Positions 12,035-24,282 of a DNA stretch of 64,000 bases are shown here, piece after piece. Numbering within the stretch: position 1 is the stretch's first letter; the number at the start of each line of letters is the position of its first letter. Origin of the DNA: Melampsora larici-populina 98AG31. Lineage: Eukaryota; Basidiomycota; Pucciniomycetes; Pucciniales; Melampsoraceae. A model generated the notes under the pieces. That model ran no database searches. It saw only the letters and a program-made list of their open reading frames with translations, and had not been told where the DNA came from. Location of the stretch: contig NW_006768773.1 in the NCBI RefSeq assembly GCF_000204055.1, positions 154,182 to 218,181 of the forward strand, in the 5' to 3' direction. The translations under genes and the position numbers were made by a program.

Positions 12035-13859
12035 CAATGCTCTTTGTCCTGGATTTTTTTTTGGAGTTCCTTGAAGCCTTATACTCACCATCAACTCAAC
12101 AACAAATTTATGATGTTTTCCTGAAAGCCATCTCAAAGAAGTTCAAAAAATCCAAAAAAAAAAACAGGAGAGATCAGAGATGCCCTTTGCGATCTCTCCA
12201 ATTTCTTTCAGATTTTTTGGTCCCTTTGTCTTGAAAAGATGGCAGTATAACATAAAAAGTCTGTAAAATTGATTTCAAATGGATTTTGGGTCACAAATGC
12301 ATCCAAGTTCCACATATTGTCTCCATACCATGTACATATAATGATACATCCTTTGTTGTGTTGCAAAAGTTTGTTTGAGTGGTTTTGAAGCCTTGTACAT
12401 ATGTCAGTAGCTTTTATATAGTTTTCATAAAACACATGTGATGACTGTTATGATCTCAGGATGTGTGTAAAGGCCTGTGAAAGACCTGTAAGAGATGTCA
12501 CAAGATCAGACACCAATCCTTGTTGTACATCTCACGCTTGTAGATCCTTTCTCTTTCCCTCTCATCTGACAATCTATATACTAGGCTTGAGATACTACTC
12601 CTCAATCCCTGTCAAAAGATCTGCACCATGGCCTTAACAATGAGTTACATGCTGAGCCAGAAAAAGCCCAACCCAAATGTTCAACAAAGGGGATATTGTC
12701 CTTCACTTGTCACTTTTTTTTTAGATTTCTCTTGCCATTTTTTAAGGCAAAATCTAGTGGACCAGTTGTGTGTTTCTCTGTATTATTTCAAGAACACCTT
12801 CAACATCACCAAATTGTACGCTGGGATTTTGTTAAATTGGCCAAATTCTACCAACAGGAAAAATGTAGCAAAATTTGACTTGCCTCATTTCAAATACTAG
12901 ATTTGATTGTTTTTCAGTGGGGAGAAACATATGATCTATGCTGTGTTCATGGGGTTCATAATAATAATGCTACACACTGAAAGCAATTTTTCTTCAACTT
13001 TGTTATAAAAACCTGAACTACAGGCTAAAAAAGATTGAAGAGGCTTCTTCCAAATATATGAGGGAAATTCAAAAAGTGGATTGTGAGTTGATACATGATT
13101 TGGTTCAATATATATTCCATTTTCAAAGTACATGATTAACACCTTCTCACCAGATTCTTCCAGTTCTATAATTCTTACACCAATCAAATTTGCCTTTCTC
13201 ACACTGTTCTGGCTCAAATCATCCTAAATTTTTTTGATTGCATGAGACCGAACACACTAGTAATGAGCATGTTAACATCCATCCACAAGATAATATTTCT
13301 TAGTGTGTTATTTATATTACAATGTGAGTTTGAGGTGCTCTGTATTACTGAACAGTTGTTAGAAGCTCTTACAAAAACATATTTTGTCAATCAAAAGGTT
13401 TCCAACTTTATCATCCCCATCATCTACTGTGTAAAATTGGGACCACTTCCTCAGCCCATGTCTTTCTACAAGATTCCTATTTGTATGTCTGGATAAGTTT
13501 TGTGCTTCTATTTCATCCAACAAATAGTATTAATATTACAATCAAAACATTTTTAATGAAAGGGTTCTGGTCAGGCTCCAAGTCTACTTGGCCAAGTCCT
13601 TCTATCAGATCTCATCATGGAACAAATTTATTAAAATTACATTTCCTCTGTCCAATTCTTTCCGTACGTAGGCTACAACTGACTCTCAGATTGACATGTG
13701 CTTCTCACTACTTTTCGTACACATTTTAATGCCAAAGACTTGAACTAGAGAGAGTTACAGTAATTATATAGACTCTGTCTTCCTTCACCATTCCAAAATA
13801 AATTTATCTTGCAAGCTTTTTCTGCTCTCTGATAGAGCACCGCAATACAAAACCTGAGT
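12035..13859. other. AT-rich intergenic, no gene supported
   Basis: Low-complexity AT-rich DNA with frequent poly-T and poly-A runs and only short frames on both strands. No splice-linked coding series was found. Confidence 0.55.
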
Positions 13860-14732
13860 CTAACATGATGAATTAATAAAGACGAGTTTTCCCGAGTTGA
13901 GCCTATGAATGTAAATTTGCTTTCCCTTAATTTGATTCCTAAACTTTGATCGGATCTTGCTTGATAGGATGCATGGTTTAGGTAACTCTTTACTAGAGAT
14001 CTTCGTACTGTTGATCTTCAGCATGGTTGATGAAGCGGTCAAGTCACTTTCAATCAGTTCATCCTGACCGTTGGGATTCGTCAGGGCCAAAGGACGATTC
14101 TTAGAAGGTAGGATGTGCGAGTGATCCAACACGGTGGTCTTCATTTTATTGGCTGTAGGTAGGCCACGTTTTTGAAAGGGATAAGGCAAGCCATGCGACC
14201 AATCCCGGTTGGGAGCAGAATGAGGCGATCGAACAAAGCCGGGCTCTTCGCCAACCAGACATGTCCTCACCATACCACTTGTAGCTTCGCGCTCCTCAAC
14301 ACCAACATTTCGATTGTGATTCACTGTGTTGAATAATGTTGGTGGTGTGTAGCTAAAGTTCATGACCATTTCTGAAGGCTCTATTGATGATCTTGTCTTG
14401 TCGCTGGACCTATTTCGAATTTGCTGAGAACACTCATGTGAATCCCTAGAATTTGGCGACGTTGTGGTTTTCATCTGTGACGACAAACACCACCATCGAG
14501 CGCCAGTGATGCCTTTATGATCCGCGCGCTCATTGTAGTAGCAGGTCGAAACAGGACTTTCATCCGCGCAACTTGAGGTAAACGGCCATGTAAGAAACTG
14601 CGAAAGAGGTCTCCATACACCAGGTGTATCTTCGCTTCCGTTCTCGCTCTCGCTTCCCTGCATCCGATCGCCAGAGAAGTAGGTCGCCCAAGACATCGCA
14701 GTCCGTTTGTCTTGTTGTATGTTTGAAGACAA
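13860..14732 (-). CDS. Hypothetical protein, 290 aa
   Basis: A single long open frame in otherwise gene-poor DNA. The protein is Ser/Thr/Asn-rich with scattered Trp and Cys (MSWATYF, WRPLSQFLTWPF, GARWWCLSSQ) and a basic C-terminal quarter (SKIRSKFRNQIKGK). No signal peptide, membrane segment or known domain is recognised. Start at the first ATG of the frame. The length exceeds chance expectation for this base composition, but there is no homology support; a real host gene is the more likely reading. Confidence 0.45.
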   Translation of the reverse strand: MSSNIQQDKRTAMSWATYFSGDRMQGSESENGSEDTPGVWRPLSQFLTWPFTSSCADESPVSTCYYNERADHKGITGARWWCLSSQMKTTTSPNSRDSHECSQQIRNRSSDKTRSSIEPSEMVMNFSYTPPTLFNTVNHNRNVGVEEREATSGMVRTCLVGEEPGFVRSPHSAPNRDWSHGLPYPFQKRGLPTANKMKTTVLDHSHILPSKNRPLALTNPNGQDELIESDLTASSTMLKINSTKISSKELPKPCILSSKIRSKFRNQIKGKQIYIHRLNSGKLVFINSSC

Positions 14733-16097
14733 AGAATAACCTGATTGGATCGGTCTTGAGAGTCGAGAAAAATGAAGGACTATTTGGATAATTGGTATCT
14801 ATGACAAGCATCCAACAAAAATGTCAATTAGAGTTAGTCCTAAGTAAGAAATCATTCATATCCTCTCGAGCGGGTTTACCTTTTTTGAAAATTTTCACAA
14901 TTATCGCCACGAGTTTTGCTCTTTGAATAACTGAAGACAATCAACTCTTATGGTGGTCTTTATAGGCAAGCATAAACTACATGATAGCCGGCAGTCAGTG
15001 TGACCGGTTGTTATGAATTCAGGGGAACGGTATAGGAGCTAGGAATCGGTGTGAGAAAGCTAGATCATCTATCTGGGTTTTGAAAGAATTTACAATCGTA
15101 ACAAGGAAACAGTGGTTAACTCAAGTTAGTTACGATTTGTGAAGATGCAAAGACTTGACGACCGACCACAAACTCCCATCAAGTTGTGCAAAAAGCGATT
15201 GGCCACGGTGCATAAGACGGGATATATTCTAACACAATTTGAGTGAACTTGCGTTAGGTTAGAGACGTATCTGACAGGGGATCATGCTGGAAACCAGTTT
15301 TTTATCGGTCCAGTGGATTGAAACTTGTAGAGTTCCATGAAGTCTTCAGACATTCTTTTTCACCAAATGAAAAAATGGATCGCTGGATGATATCGTCCAT
15401 AAGATAGCACAGCACCAGGGATTCCCAGAGGTTTTGATTCATTCACTAAGATATCTTGACCATCCTACTTCATTACTTGACTCTGAGGAGTTCCAATGGT
15501 AAAAGTTTGTGAATTATTCAACTCGGTCAAGGTTTTCCAGAAGTGAGGTTGTAGTACAGATGAAAGAATGTGACCATGTAAGAATCAAAGGCTCATTGAT
15601 CGGGACAGAACTCGCTGATGAGGTTTTTGTTAAGATAGAACACCTTGAGACTTTTATAAATCAATCGTCTACATAACTTGCGCCGCTCTGATACATGTAG
15701 AGGATTAGTAAAACAGAAACCGACCACAGGAACGTTGCCGATCTACAGACCAACGACATAGTGAATGAAAAGTAAAACAAATTTCCTTGGGTAGGAATCA
15801 AAGAGAAAAATGATTGTCGGCTGACTGCAGGAGATAGTAAAATAAAAGAAAGAAAGAGATAGAGAAAGAAAGCATAGCAAGTTTACAACAATCCAACGAC
15901 CAGATTGAATTTTTTCAAAAAAAAGAGAGAAAGACTGTGCTCAGACAGGACAGTAAGAGAGTAAAGAATGATAGTATGATAAAAGCAATAGAAGGAATGT
16001 CTGGAAATCTAAGCTAGGTCATATTTTGTTATGATGGCAGCAGAATGAATGAAATGGAAACGGGTTTTGATTGGTACATAGTGATGAAACGCATACA
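14733..16097. other. Intergenic, no gene supported
   Basis: Contains a purine-rich stretch (AGAAAGAAAGAGATAGAGAAAG type, about 15840-15950) and short frames only. It may hold upstream regulatory sequence for the gene at 13860-14732 and the 3' region of the gene at 16098-16553. Confidence 0.5.
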
Positions 16098-16553
16098 CTA
16101 TGGTTTATAGGACCACAAGTCACTGAAATCTTCATCACACTCAAATCGCGCCAAAGAAGGTCTCTGAACAGATTCTCTAATCATTTTACGTTCTTCACGA
16201 GTTAAACTGAAAAAGTATGGAAGGTATTCGCCTTGTAATGTATCGATCTCGTGTTGATCTTTCTCTTTGGTCTGATGGGTACTAGTGCTGAACCTCGTTT
16301 CAGGGTGGATTGGAGAAAACTCAAATTCGATCATCTCGTCGTCCTCCCAAACTTCTACTACTGATGGAGAGTTGAATGGGGTCGAAGTACGAGAGCTCGG
16401 TGGCGTATCGAAGTCCATTGAATTAGAGGGGCATGAGCTACTACTGTCCTCGTTGTCCGTGGGTTTTTGATCGAGATTGAGAGATGAGGTCGCGTTCAAG
16501 ATGAAAGCATCGCACACCTCTACTCGGTTATTGGCCATGATTTGGTTGTTCAT
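16098..16553 (-). CDS. Hypothetical acidic protein, 151 aa
   Basis: Compact open frame starting MNNQIMANN. The middle is Ser/Thr/Pro-rich (PPSSRTSTPFNSPS), then strongly acidic (VWEDDEMIEFEF). It ends in a more ordered region (LTREERKMIRESVQRP, ECDEDFSDLWSY). Composition suggests a disordered regulatory protein. No known domain is recognised and no intron is needed. Neighbours give no functional clue. Confidence 0.5.
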   Translation of the reverse strand: MNNQIMANNRVEVCDAFILNATSSLNLDQKPTDNEDSSSSCPSNSMDFDTPPSSRTSTPFNSPSVVEVWEDDEMIEFEFSPIHPETRFSTSTHQTKEKDQHEIDTLQGEYLPYFFSLTREERKMIRESVQRPSLARFECDEDFSDLWSYKP

Positions 16554-17636
16554 GGTGTCTATGAGCGAAAATGATCAAATAATGGTCAGCATGCTTGGAA
16601 AGAAAGGGCAGCGACTTTGAATAAATCTACTAATGAACGATCACCTGATCTTCAACTCACTGTTTAGTAAAACAGAATTGCTATAGAGAAATACGACAGA
16701 CTATTGCAATCCAATGATATTTGATATTTGAAGTGTGAGACAGAAATCAAAGCGTCCTATAAAAGTCTTCAGGGATGCAGGAAAATGTAAAGAATTAGCG
16801 AGTGTACCAAACAAACTTTCAGATATGTAAGATTAAAGTACAATCATCAAAGTCGCAATTCATCAAAAATCCGCAGGTCGCTTCAAGCGAGGCATTAATG
16901 ATCTCATTATTCATAGAAGCAAGTGGAAAGATGCAGTGCCGTAAAGAAAGCGCAGCCATGGGTGTACGGAAGAGATCGTCATGGATGCCGGCTTCATCCT
17001 GCCAGCCTGAATCTATAAACAAGGACTTGGCGCGGCACGTGTACTGCACTGATGGGCATAAGTGCGGACAAGATGCGTGAAGCCAGAGCAACATGGATTG
17101 CGAGACAGGAAACCAGAGCAACATGTATCACGTGACACGACTGATCATATCCAAATCGATAGAGTACGAAAGAACCGTTTAAAGAAAGAAGATACTGACA
17201 ATCTGAATTCAGCGCAAGCTTAAGTCGAATGATGAGGTTTATTTTTTGAAGGAGGAAGTTATCGAAGTTTGTTCAGAAGAAGGCAATTCTCCTCAACCTA
17301 CTTATATAGCTTCAAAGTCACGAGAGAAAGTACGGAAGCAAAAAAAGAAAGGTCCGAACCCTTCTGCACCTCAACGGATGAGATTCTTTATGTATAGAAC
17401 GCTGAGAAGTACGTCCAAATAAGCGAAAAAATGCTATGTATCGAATCTATGTATTACAACGAAAAGTGGGCTGGGAAACTGTTTTTAATGGAAATTTAAC
17501 TTGAAGATTAATGGGAGTTGGACTTTGAAGCGTGAGCTTGCGTAAAATTGACTGTGTTGTGAAAATGACTATATGTCCAAGCCAATGGTCAGATTATGTA
17601 AGTGTGTTCTTGGTGTTTAGATAATCAAATTTAGGG
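16554..17636. other. Intergenic, no gene supported
   Basis: Overlapping short frames exist on both strands around 16800-17120, but no strand shows clear coding character. Left unassigned. Confidence 0.45.
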
Positions 17637-17881
17637 TGTTCAAACCTGTGCAAGAAATGTGCAAGACCGACGTGCAAGATCCGTGCAAGATCCGTGCAAG
17701 ATTTTTTGCACTAATCTTGCACAGTAATTTTTTTGACAACCCGAGTTATTGTGTTCCAAACCGTGCAAAAACCGTGCGAGACCGACTCTTGCAAGTTTTG
17801 TGCAAGATCCGTGCAAGTTCTATTCATATCTTGCACAGAACTTGCACAAAACTTGCATGAATTGATTTTGAGGTTTGAACA
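17637..17881. mobile_element. MITE-like element built from GTGCAAGA repeats
   Basis: About 245 bp that begins TGTTCAAACCT and ends AGGTTTGAACA. The interior is a series of GTGCAAGATCC-like words, direct in the left half and also present as the complement CTTGCACA. The inverted ends and internal symmetry suggest a small non-autonomous transposon that can fold on itself. No clear target duplication was identified. Confidence 0.6.
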
Positions 17882-18835
17882 TCAGCAACATCTCTTGAGA
17901 TTGATAATCAGCTAAACACCGCCCTTTGTCACGGTTTTCTGCAATGATCGGGCCTTGGCCCTTCAGGTTTGAAAACAATCGAATTTACAATTGGGCATGT
18001 CGTTTCAATTAGCGTTTGATATCTGTCAATTTGATTCAACTAAACAGTGGGAATCTACGTCCAGAGCTGCCGATCACCTGAGACGGGCTCTTCGAGGCTC
18101 TTCGGTCAGAGCCTATAAATTCCTCGGCCTCACGACTTCGATAAATTTATCCAAGTCCCACGTTGCTTCTCCACGCTTCGAGTTGAGTTTACGACTTCGA
18201 GAATTTTGAAATTATTAGTGTATTGTACAATACATATTTAAATAGACAAATACAATTTAAAATTGCAAAATTAGAAGTTCATTCTCGTTCCTGGCCTCGA
18301 CCTGGCACGCACAAGAAGCTACAAGAAGCCTTCATGACTTGATCACGGGAGCCGAAAGCTGCCGAACGTTAAGGCCATTCGCCAGAATTGTTCAGGAAGA
18401 TCGATATGTGAAAGAATTTAAATAGGTATTTCAACATGAAGATCGAAATCTAAATTCGTCTCTATGGGATGAGGGTATGGATCATGGATCACAAGTGGTC
18501 AACAATTCGTCAATCCTCTGAGTCTTCTTGACCCCTTTTTCTTGGTTTTCTTCTTTGATAGCCTCAGCCTGTTCCATGTTGGATGCGCCCTTACCTGGGA
18601 AACTCAGGTTTTAAATAACAGCTTAAACTTGAAGTTGAGACTGTGGAGACATACATTCTCTTGATTTGATGCAGTATCAAATAGAAACGTTTTGGACGCA
18701 ACGGTATGCTTGAATGATAATTGGCGGATACTAACGGATGCTGACTTGGTAACTCAAGATCACAGGAAATCCACAGGAACTCTACATAGAAGGCTCGCTT
18801 TCATTTACATTTTCTTTGATAGTCGAGGATTGTGA

Positions 18836-18928
18836 TACAGTCAAACCGGAAAAGCTTGTCACAAATTCCCCGCCAAATTGCTCGAGTTTTGCGGGCAGAA
18901 TCGGTCAAGCTTTTCCGATTTGACTGTA
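18836..18928. mobile_element. 93-bp palindromic MITE, copy 1
   Basis: Starts TACAGTCAAACCGGAAAAGC and ends GCTTTTCCGATTTGACTGTA. The inverted ends are bounded by TA, as in Tc1/mariner-type MITEs. The interior contains CCCCGCCAAATTGCTCGA. A copy of the same length lies inverted at 19326-19418. Confidence 0.75.
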
Positions 18929-19325
18929 ACACTTATTGAAAGTCTTGAGAATTGTACTTTCTTGCTCCTGCATCAACCAAAGTGTGGGGATACGAATCAT
19001 TGTCATGCTGAGAAACATTTTCCTTCATCTTGCATCAACGCAAAAGTGATGAGAATAGAGATAAATGAGGATAAATGTAATGAGTGAAGAATTTCCTTGT
19101 GATATATTGCCTCGAAGGTAATGTGAGTCGATTAGATCATAGAATTACTATCACTAGCTTGGAAACCTCAGAAAGAGTGAATCAAGTCTTATATTGAACA
19201 ATGTGACATTTCTTGCTACATACTCACTCTTATCTTCGGTCCCCTATTTTTCTTGCCTTCAGCGCACGACCAGTCGATACTTTGAGATCAGCCTTACACG
19301 GGCACTTTCATCGAGTCGTTCTATC

Positions 19326-19418
19326 TACAGTCAAATCGGAAAAGCTTGACCGATTTTGCCCGCAAAAATCGAGCAATTTGGCGGGGAATTTGTGGCAAGC
19401 TTTTCAGGTTTGACTGTA
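19326..19418. mobile_element. 93-bp palindromic MITE, copy 2
   Basis: Same ends, TA borders and length as the copy at 18836-18928 but in opposite orientation, with a handful of substitutions. Confidence 0.75.
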
Positions 19419-20355
19419 TCTGATCTTCAAAATTTCTTTCTCAAGCACTGCCCAGCCCAGGTTATGAGTGTGAACGATAAACCGCCTACGTTGGTCAGGC
19501 AAAGCCCTTGGTGTGGGTTTTGGTTCGTGCAATTCGAGTGCATGATCAACACCGCTTGGTCGTATGTTAAGGAAAATGATGTGGATGAACAAAGATTTCC
19601 ACCATGAATGATTGTAGCATTCTCCTCAATCACATTTTCTGAGACAAGTTTTGCTTTTGTGCAATGGGTGTTCAAATCAAAGACAACCATGGTCCCGATT
19701 CCCATCTTGAACTTCCCCCAGAGTCCCCTTATGCTCATCACCAATAGTGTAACTATACCATCAGTGTTCTTTTACTCTCATATCTACCAATCAATCATGA
19801 CACCAAGGAAAACGTGCATCGATGTGTCACTGAAATCTAATTCATTCATGCTTGAATTCATATCTTTCCTCAGTCTATCTCTTGATCACGCACCATTACA
19901 TACCTCTAGGAAATGATTGTGAGCGTGGCGTATGTGGCACATATCATCATGATATGTCATCTCTCATGTTTGGTCTACGCAATGAACACCAGGAATGATA
20001 TATGCAAAGAAGTTACAAGTCATAGCGTGCTGAAGACTATGAGTTCAGAAAAAGCTTTCCCTTTCCTCGAACCTCTCCTATGCCTTGAATCCATCAAGCA
20101 CATTGATAACCAGGAAGTGGAATTCAAGACGTAAGACAGCACAAAGGAACAGGGCCACAGCCAATATCAGCTTTTGCAGAACACAAGACGTTTATAATAG
20201 TGACTTGATTGCACTCAAAGGAAAATGGATGCTGGATCAGGATTGTGCATTGAGACCGGATGTAATCGAAGATTTAACCAAATCTATACAATGGATGAAT
20301 TTGACATACTTGAAAAGATAAAGAAATCCAAAGCTGATGATTGTAAGGTCAAGAA

Positions 20356-21620
20356 TCAAAACCCACGTTCCCTTTCATAACAATCTAATTCTGCTTCACG
20401 ATACCTAGAATCTGATGCATTATATAATCGATCCTCATCATCATAAAGTCGATCTTCTAATACTCGGTTTTCTAAAATCTGATCATCTAAACGTTCTTCA
20501 ATATATCTCGCTTCATATGCTTGACGTTCTAATCGGTCCTCTTCCCTCATCCTTTCTAATCTTTGTTCCTCAACCATATCATATAATTCCTCTTCAACTT
20601 CTCGACCACGTTCACGTTCTCGATCTTGTCGTCTCATCGCATCAAATAATTCATCTTCTTGAGCAACATAGAAAGCTTTATCAATCTCATCTTGAGCTCT
20701 ATATAAACTTTCTTCTACTCTGTGGTTTGCTCTTCTTAAACTATCATTCAATCCTCTCATTGATCCATATCGATGACCGAGAGTAGACGAAAGTGGTAAT
20801 CGATCTGATGTCCAAGTTGTTAATCTATCTCCAAACCTTTCTCTCCATCCTCCATTTCGATGATGACCTACTCCATATCGACCTGCCCACCAAGAGCGTC
20901 CAACCAGACCGAGTCTTTGACGTTCGATCTAAACCAATTCAACAACTTAGCTCACTCGATTCTCAACCGATCCTCTTTGTGTAAAATTTAACAGAAAGAA
21001 TCGACTTTCAAACTTACTTCACTCATTCTTTCGTATCTACGCATCCTTTGTTCATGTTCTAATTCCTCAAAGGCTAATCTTTGTTGCCACCTACTTAATC
21101 TTTCGTCTTCGGATAAATCACGAGCTAATCTTAAAGCATGCTAAAATAAACATAAACCAAACCGATCAGTTTCTTGTGTAGAATCAAATAAGAAACTGAT
21201 TTTAATTTAAGTTTCTCTTGAAGAAAAAGAATGATGACTTACCTCATATTCTAAAAGATCTCCATATGATCCATAATAATCTATGAAAGAAAAAAAAACC
21301 AGATCATGATGATAAGAAAAGAATAGATCAGATTGAGAAACGTTAAAAAGATCAGAATCTTTTGACTTACCATCTTCGAGTGTATAATAACTTGAATAAA
21401 GTGATTGGTTATAAGGATTTAGTTTATCGAAATAAACTGTAGCTGTACCTGAACCAAGATCAGGTCTCCAAACACCAGCTACACAGAATCAAAAACATAT
21501 CAGAAATGAGGTCTTCAAAGGTATATGGATGTGAATTTGATGAGGAACGGGTTTAGGAAAGATGGAGAGTCAAAAGGGTTGCAAAGATTTACCCATATCA
21601 TAACTACCACCAAGAGTCAT
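20356..21620 (-). CDS. Conserved-type hypothetical protein, charged coiled coil, five exons
   Basis: Exons 21620-21593, 21478-21371, 21280-21243, 21140-21018 and 20928-20356 join in frame to a 289-aa protein with no stop. All introns have GT-AG borders, mostly GTAAGT donors. The N-terminus is Gly/Tyr-rich (MTLGGSYDMG, SLYSSYYTLEDG). From about residue 60 it is dominated by Arg/Glu/Leu/Asp heptad-like sequence (DLSEDERLSRWQQRLAFEEL; EVEEELYDMVEEQRLERMRE), predicted to form long helices or coiled coil. A Gly/Trp/Arg-rich insert (GRSWWAGRYGVGHHRNGGW) separates the two helical parts. No catalytic domain is seen. The five-exon structure with clean splice sites makes this a confident host gene; function unknown, a structural or scaffolding role is only inferred. 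Confidence 0.75.
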
Positions 21621-23371
21621 ATTTGTGATTCTGGATGTGTTTAATTATCGATCAAATCAAATGATACGATTTCAAATATCAAAGTGTTTTTGGAAAGATT
21701 TTCAGAAATTTCTAATCTGTTTTTTGAATCAAGAATTCAAGAAAGAAGATGAGATGAGATGATTGTGAAGAAGTTCTTTTGTTCTTGATCTTTGCGATTT
21801 GTGATATGAAGAGTTTCGATTCTTTTAAGTTTGCCTCCTGGATCGACTCCTGATTGCCAACTGAACAGCAAAATACGTAGTCCAAATCAAGATCTCTAAC
21901 ATGATATGTACATAGTTCAAGGAAGATGCGGAGGGTGGATAGTCTATGGATCGGGTTCATCCTTGAATCTTTATCCTGAATAAACTCAACACATCCTCCT
22001 GAGCCTTCCATCCGGTCGGGTTTCATAAACAGGGGTTAAACTGGTCAAGTGGTGTTAATCGGTTTACGTGAATTCTAAATCTGATATCAACTGATCACAG
22101 CTACAAATAGGTTTTACGGATGTGGCGATTCAATCAAATCAACAAAGATTGGTTTTCAAGGATGAAGTTGATCATCTGAGGTCATCTGCTGTTGTGGGTG
22201 AAGAATGACATCATGGATGATCGAACAAAGTGGATGTATTGCATCATTAATTCTAATTACAGTCACGGGATTAGAAGATTATAAAGAACACAGCCTTCAT
22301 CACTGGGGTATGGCAGTTTGGAAGTTCGGCTCAAACATATCAAGTCAGAGTAAAAGGCAAGACCCACCCTACAAGTCAAAGACCGAACAGATGCTGCAGA
22401 ATGAGAAAACGATTCATGAGTCAGTATGAATTTTCAAGATTGATCAAGATTGGAGTTTTGGAAATAAAGCCTCAGTCTGACGTGCAAAACGTTTATGATC
22501 ATAATGTAAACATTCTCTAGTCTAACATGCTTTGTTCGGTTTGGTTTCACATCTTCGGCTATGATTCTCAGAAATAAAAAGATGCAAAAGTATTCACCTT
22601 TCAAGACATCCACTCTGACGGTTTGCGGTGTGATGAAGCTTGAGGTCGATGAAGCTTGAAGTCGGTTAGGCTTGAATGTTGAGGTTATGATATTTTCGAA
22701 TCGAGTTTGATAAATCTTGAAAACCAAAATGAAAGAGAAACAAAAGATCAGTTGTGAATCCAAAATAATAAAAAACCGCATCAAAAATCAACTGATCATC
22801 TAAGAAATCCGAATCAGACAGAAAATAAATCAACACACTAGTCAAAATGAATTTCAACTAATTGAGAAAGCCATGCATGTATAATTTTCAATTAGGTTTA
22901 TCATCATTTATGAAAGAATCCTCAAAGAAAAGGAAAAGAAAAGAAAAAAGTCGAGGTGAAGAGAAGTGAAGGATTTGGAAAATTACCTGCATGGCATTCT
23001 CATGTTTATTGGTTTTGGTTTGGTCAGTCAGGGTAAGTCGAAGACGACGATGGATGAGTTCGCATGATTATAGAAACGGTTCGATAGTGGTATGGGCAGT
23101 ATGAAGGTTGCCCAATTTCAGATTTTAATCTTTCTACTTTTGGGGGCCAACTTGTGGTTGACGTTAAGTAGGTCTATAGCCGCTTAAGATGTCTTAACAC
23201 TTAAACTCTAGACCTCAAGGCTCCAGGCTGACGGTTCTCCAAGCTGCCAAGAGTCAAGTCGCTCTTCATCATCATGTTACACCAAAAATCATGCCTTTGT
23301 GCACACCTTCCATAAAGAGTCTTTTCAAAAAACAGAACCCAAACCCCTCAGCAAAACAAATTACCAACTAT
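21621..23371. other. Intergenic, no gene supported
   Basis: Upstream region of the five-exon gene followed by AT-rich DNA. Short frames in 21712-22857 lack supporting splice structure. Confidence 0.5.
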
Positions 23372-23582
23372 TACGGTACTCAAAGTTGTGTATACTTTGC
23401 CGTGTATAGTTTTTTTTTGCTTTTTTGTAGCTAGACACAACCCGGAAAAAGTATATCTTGTGTTCAAAGCTCAAAAATATGTACTTCTGAGCCAGAAACA
23501 TAGTTTTTCCTGGTCGTGTGTAGTTGTGAAAAAGAAAAAAAAAACTATGTACGGCAAAGTATACACAACTTTGAGTACCGTA
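23372..23582. mobile_element. TA-type MITE, 211 bp
   Basis: Begins TACGGTACTCAAAGTTGTGT and ends with its complement, the inverted arms being about 32 bp and nearly perfect. The TA at each end suits a Tc1/mariner-derived MITE. Its last bases (from 23580) overlap the 8-bp target duplication of the KDZ element that follows. Confidence 0.8.
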
Positions 23583-23587
23583 TATGT

Positions 23588-23768
23588 TTAGCTTAACACA
23601 AGCCCTCTCTGCGCGGCCACGTCTGCGCGCCTTGCAGAGGGGCTTGCGACTAATCGTGGATTCCTGGCACGGAGACTCCACTGGTTAAGTCCTCTTATGT
23701 AGTTTTTTGATTTTTCCCGCTTTCCTCACTGATCAACACGACTTTACCTTGCAGGCAAAGTTGTTCAT
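23588..23768 (+). repeat. KDZ left terminal inverted repeat
   Basis: About 180 bp, matching the reverse complement of 40754-40935 with scattered differences in the GC-rich outer part (GCGCGGCCACG versus the right copy). It ends around AGGCAAAGTTGTTCAT. Confidence 0.85.
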
Positions 23769-23962
23769 CTTTTCGTTCTACACATCCTTGCAGTTTCGGA
23801 TCATAGACAAACCATCTGATGCAGCAAAAAACATGGCTTGAACATTTTTACAACACCAGCCTGTATCGTGGTCTGTTCCAATACATTTTGTACACTAGTT
23901 TCTGCCTGTGACAGGGAGAATACCTTTTGGACTTTCAGACATCGTATTTTCTTCTAAATCAC

Positions 23963-24172
23963 CACCCCTGCGTTCTGTATAACGGCTTTCATAACATCAC
24001 TTATACAGTACACCTGAGCTGCTATGACAAGTGAATCCCTGCATCTCATTTCCGGCGAGATTCTCTTACACAACATATCATTTACATACACCAAGATCCT
24101 GACTTCACAACTACACAGATAAAACCTGAGTAGACTCGGTGCAAAGGTACCGGCTCCACGGTACAAGTAACC
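23963..24172 (+). promoter_or_regulatory. 210-bp subterminal inverted repeat upstream of the KDZ transposase
   Basis: Near-identical (about two mismatches seen) to the reverse complement of 40405-40614. It ends about 110 bp before the transposase ATG, just as the right copy ends about 115 bp before the HMG-gene ATG. Because it lies upstream of both outer genes, a shared promoter and/or transposase-binding module is inferred. Confidence 0.7.
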
Positions 24173-24282
24173 CGCTCAGCCAAGTCATCATAGTCAAAGT
24201 TGGACCGGCACCTCAATCGCATCACCACATCACCGCTTCCATACATATTGTCAGACATCTCATCTCACCCATCACCGACAAC

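Larger units (their letters stand above)
17882..20355. other. Intergenic with two small MITEs; no gene assigned
   Basis: Holds the two 93-bp repeats listed separately. Frames on both strands between 19420 and 20320 overlap and none is convincing; one minus-strand frame (19427-19744) looks protein-like but has no recognised family. Confidence 0.45.

Noticed and set aside
17637..17881. Possible CRISPR-like array of GTGCAAGA repeats
   Set aside because: Eukaryotic context, irregular spacing, and inverted symmetry with matching ends fit a MITE.
19427..19744. Minus-strand frame with protein-like composition
   Set aside because: Overlapped by an equally long plus-strand frame, no recognisable family and no linked exons; left unassigned.
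22434..22857. Hydrophobic minus-strand frames
   Set aside because: AT-rich chance frames with Phe/Ile runs; no splice structure or conserved motif.
23954..24166. 70-residue frame also seen at 40390-40617
   Set aside because: Product of the 210-bp subterminal inverted repeat; it lacks an independent start context and precedes both genes as upstream sequence.
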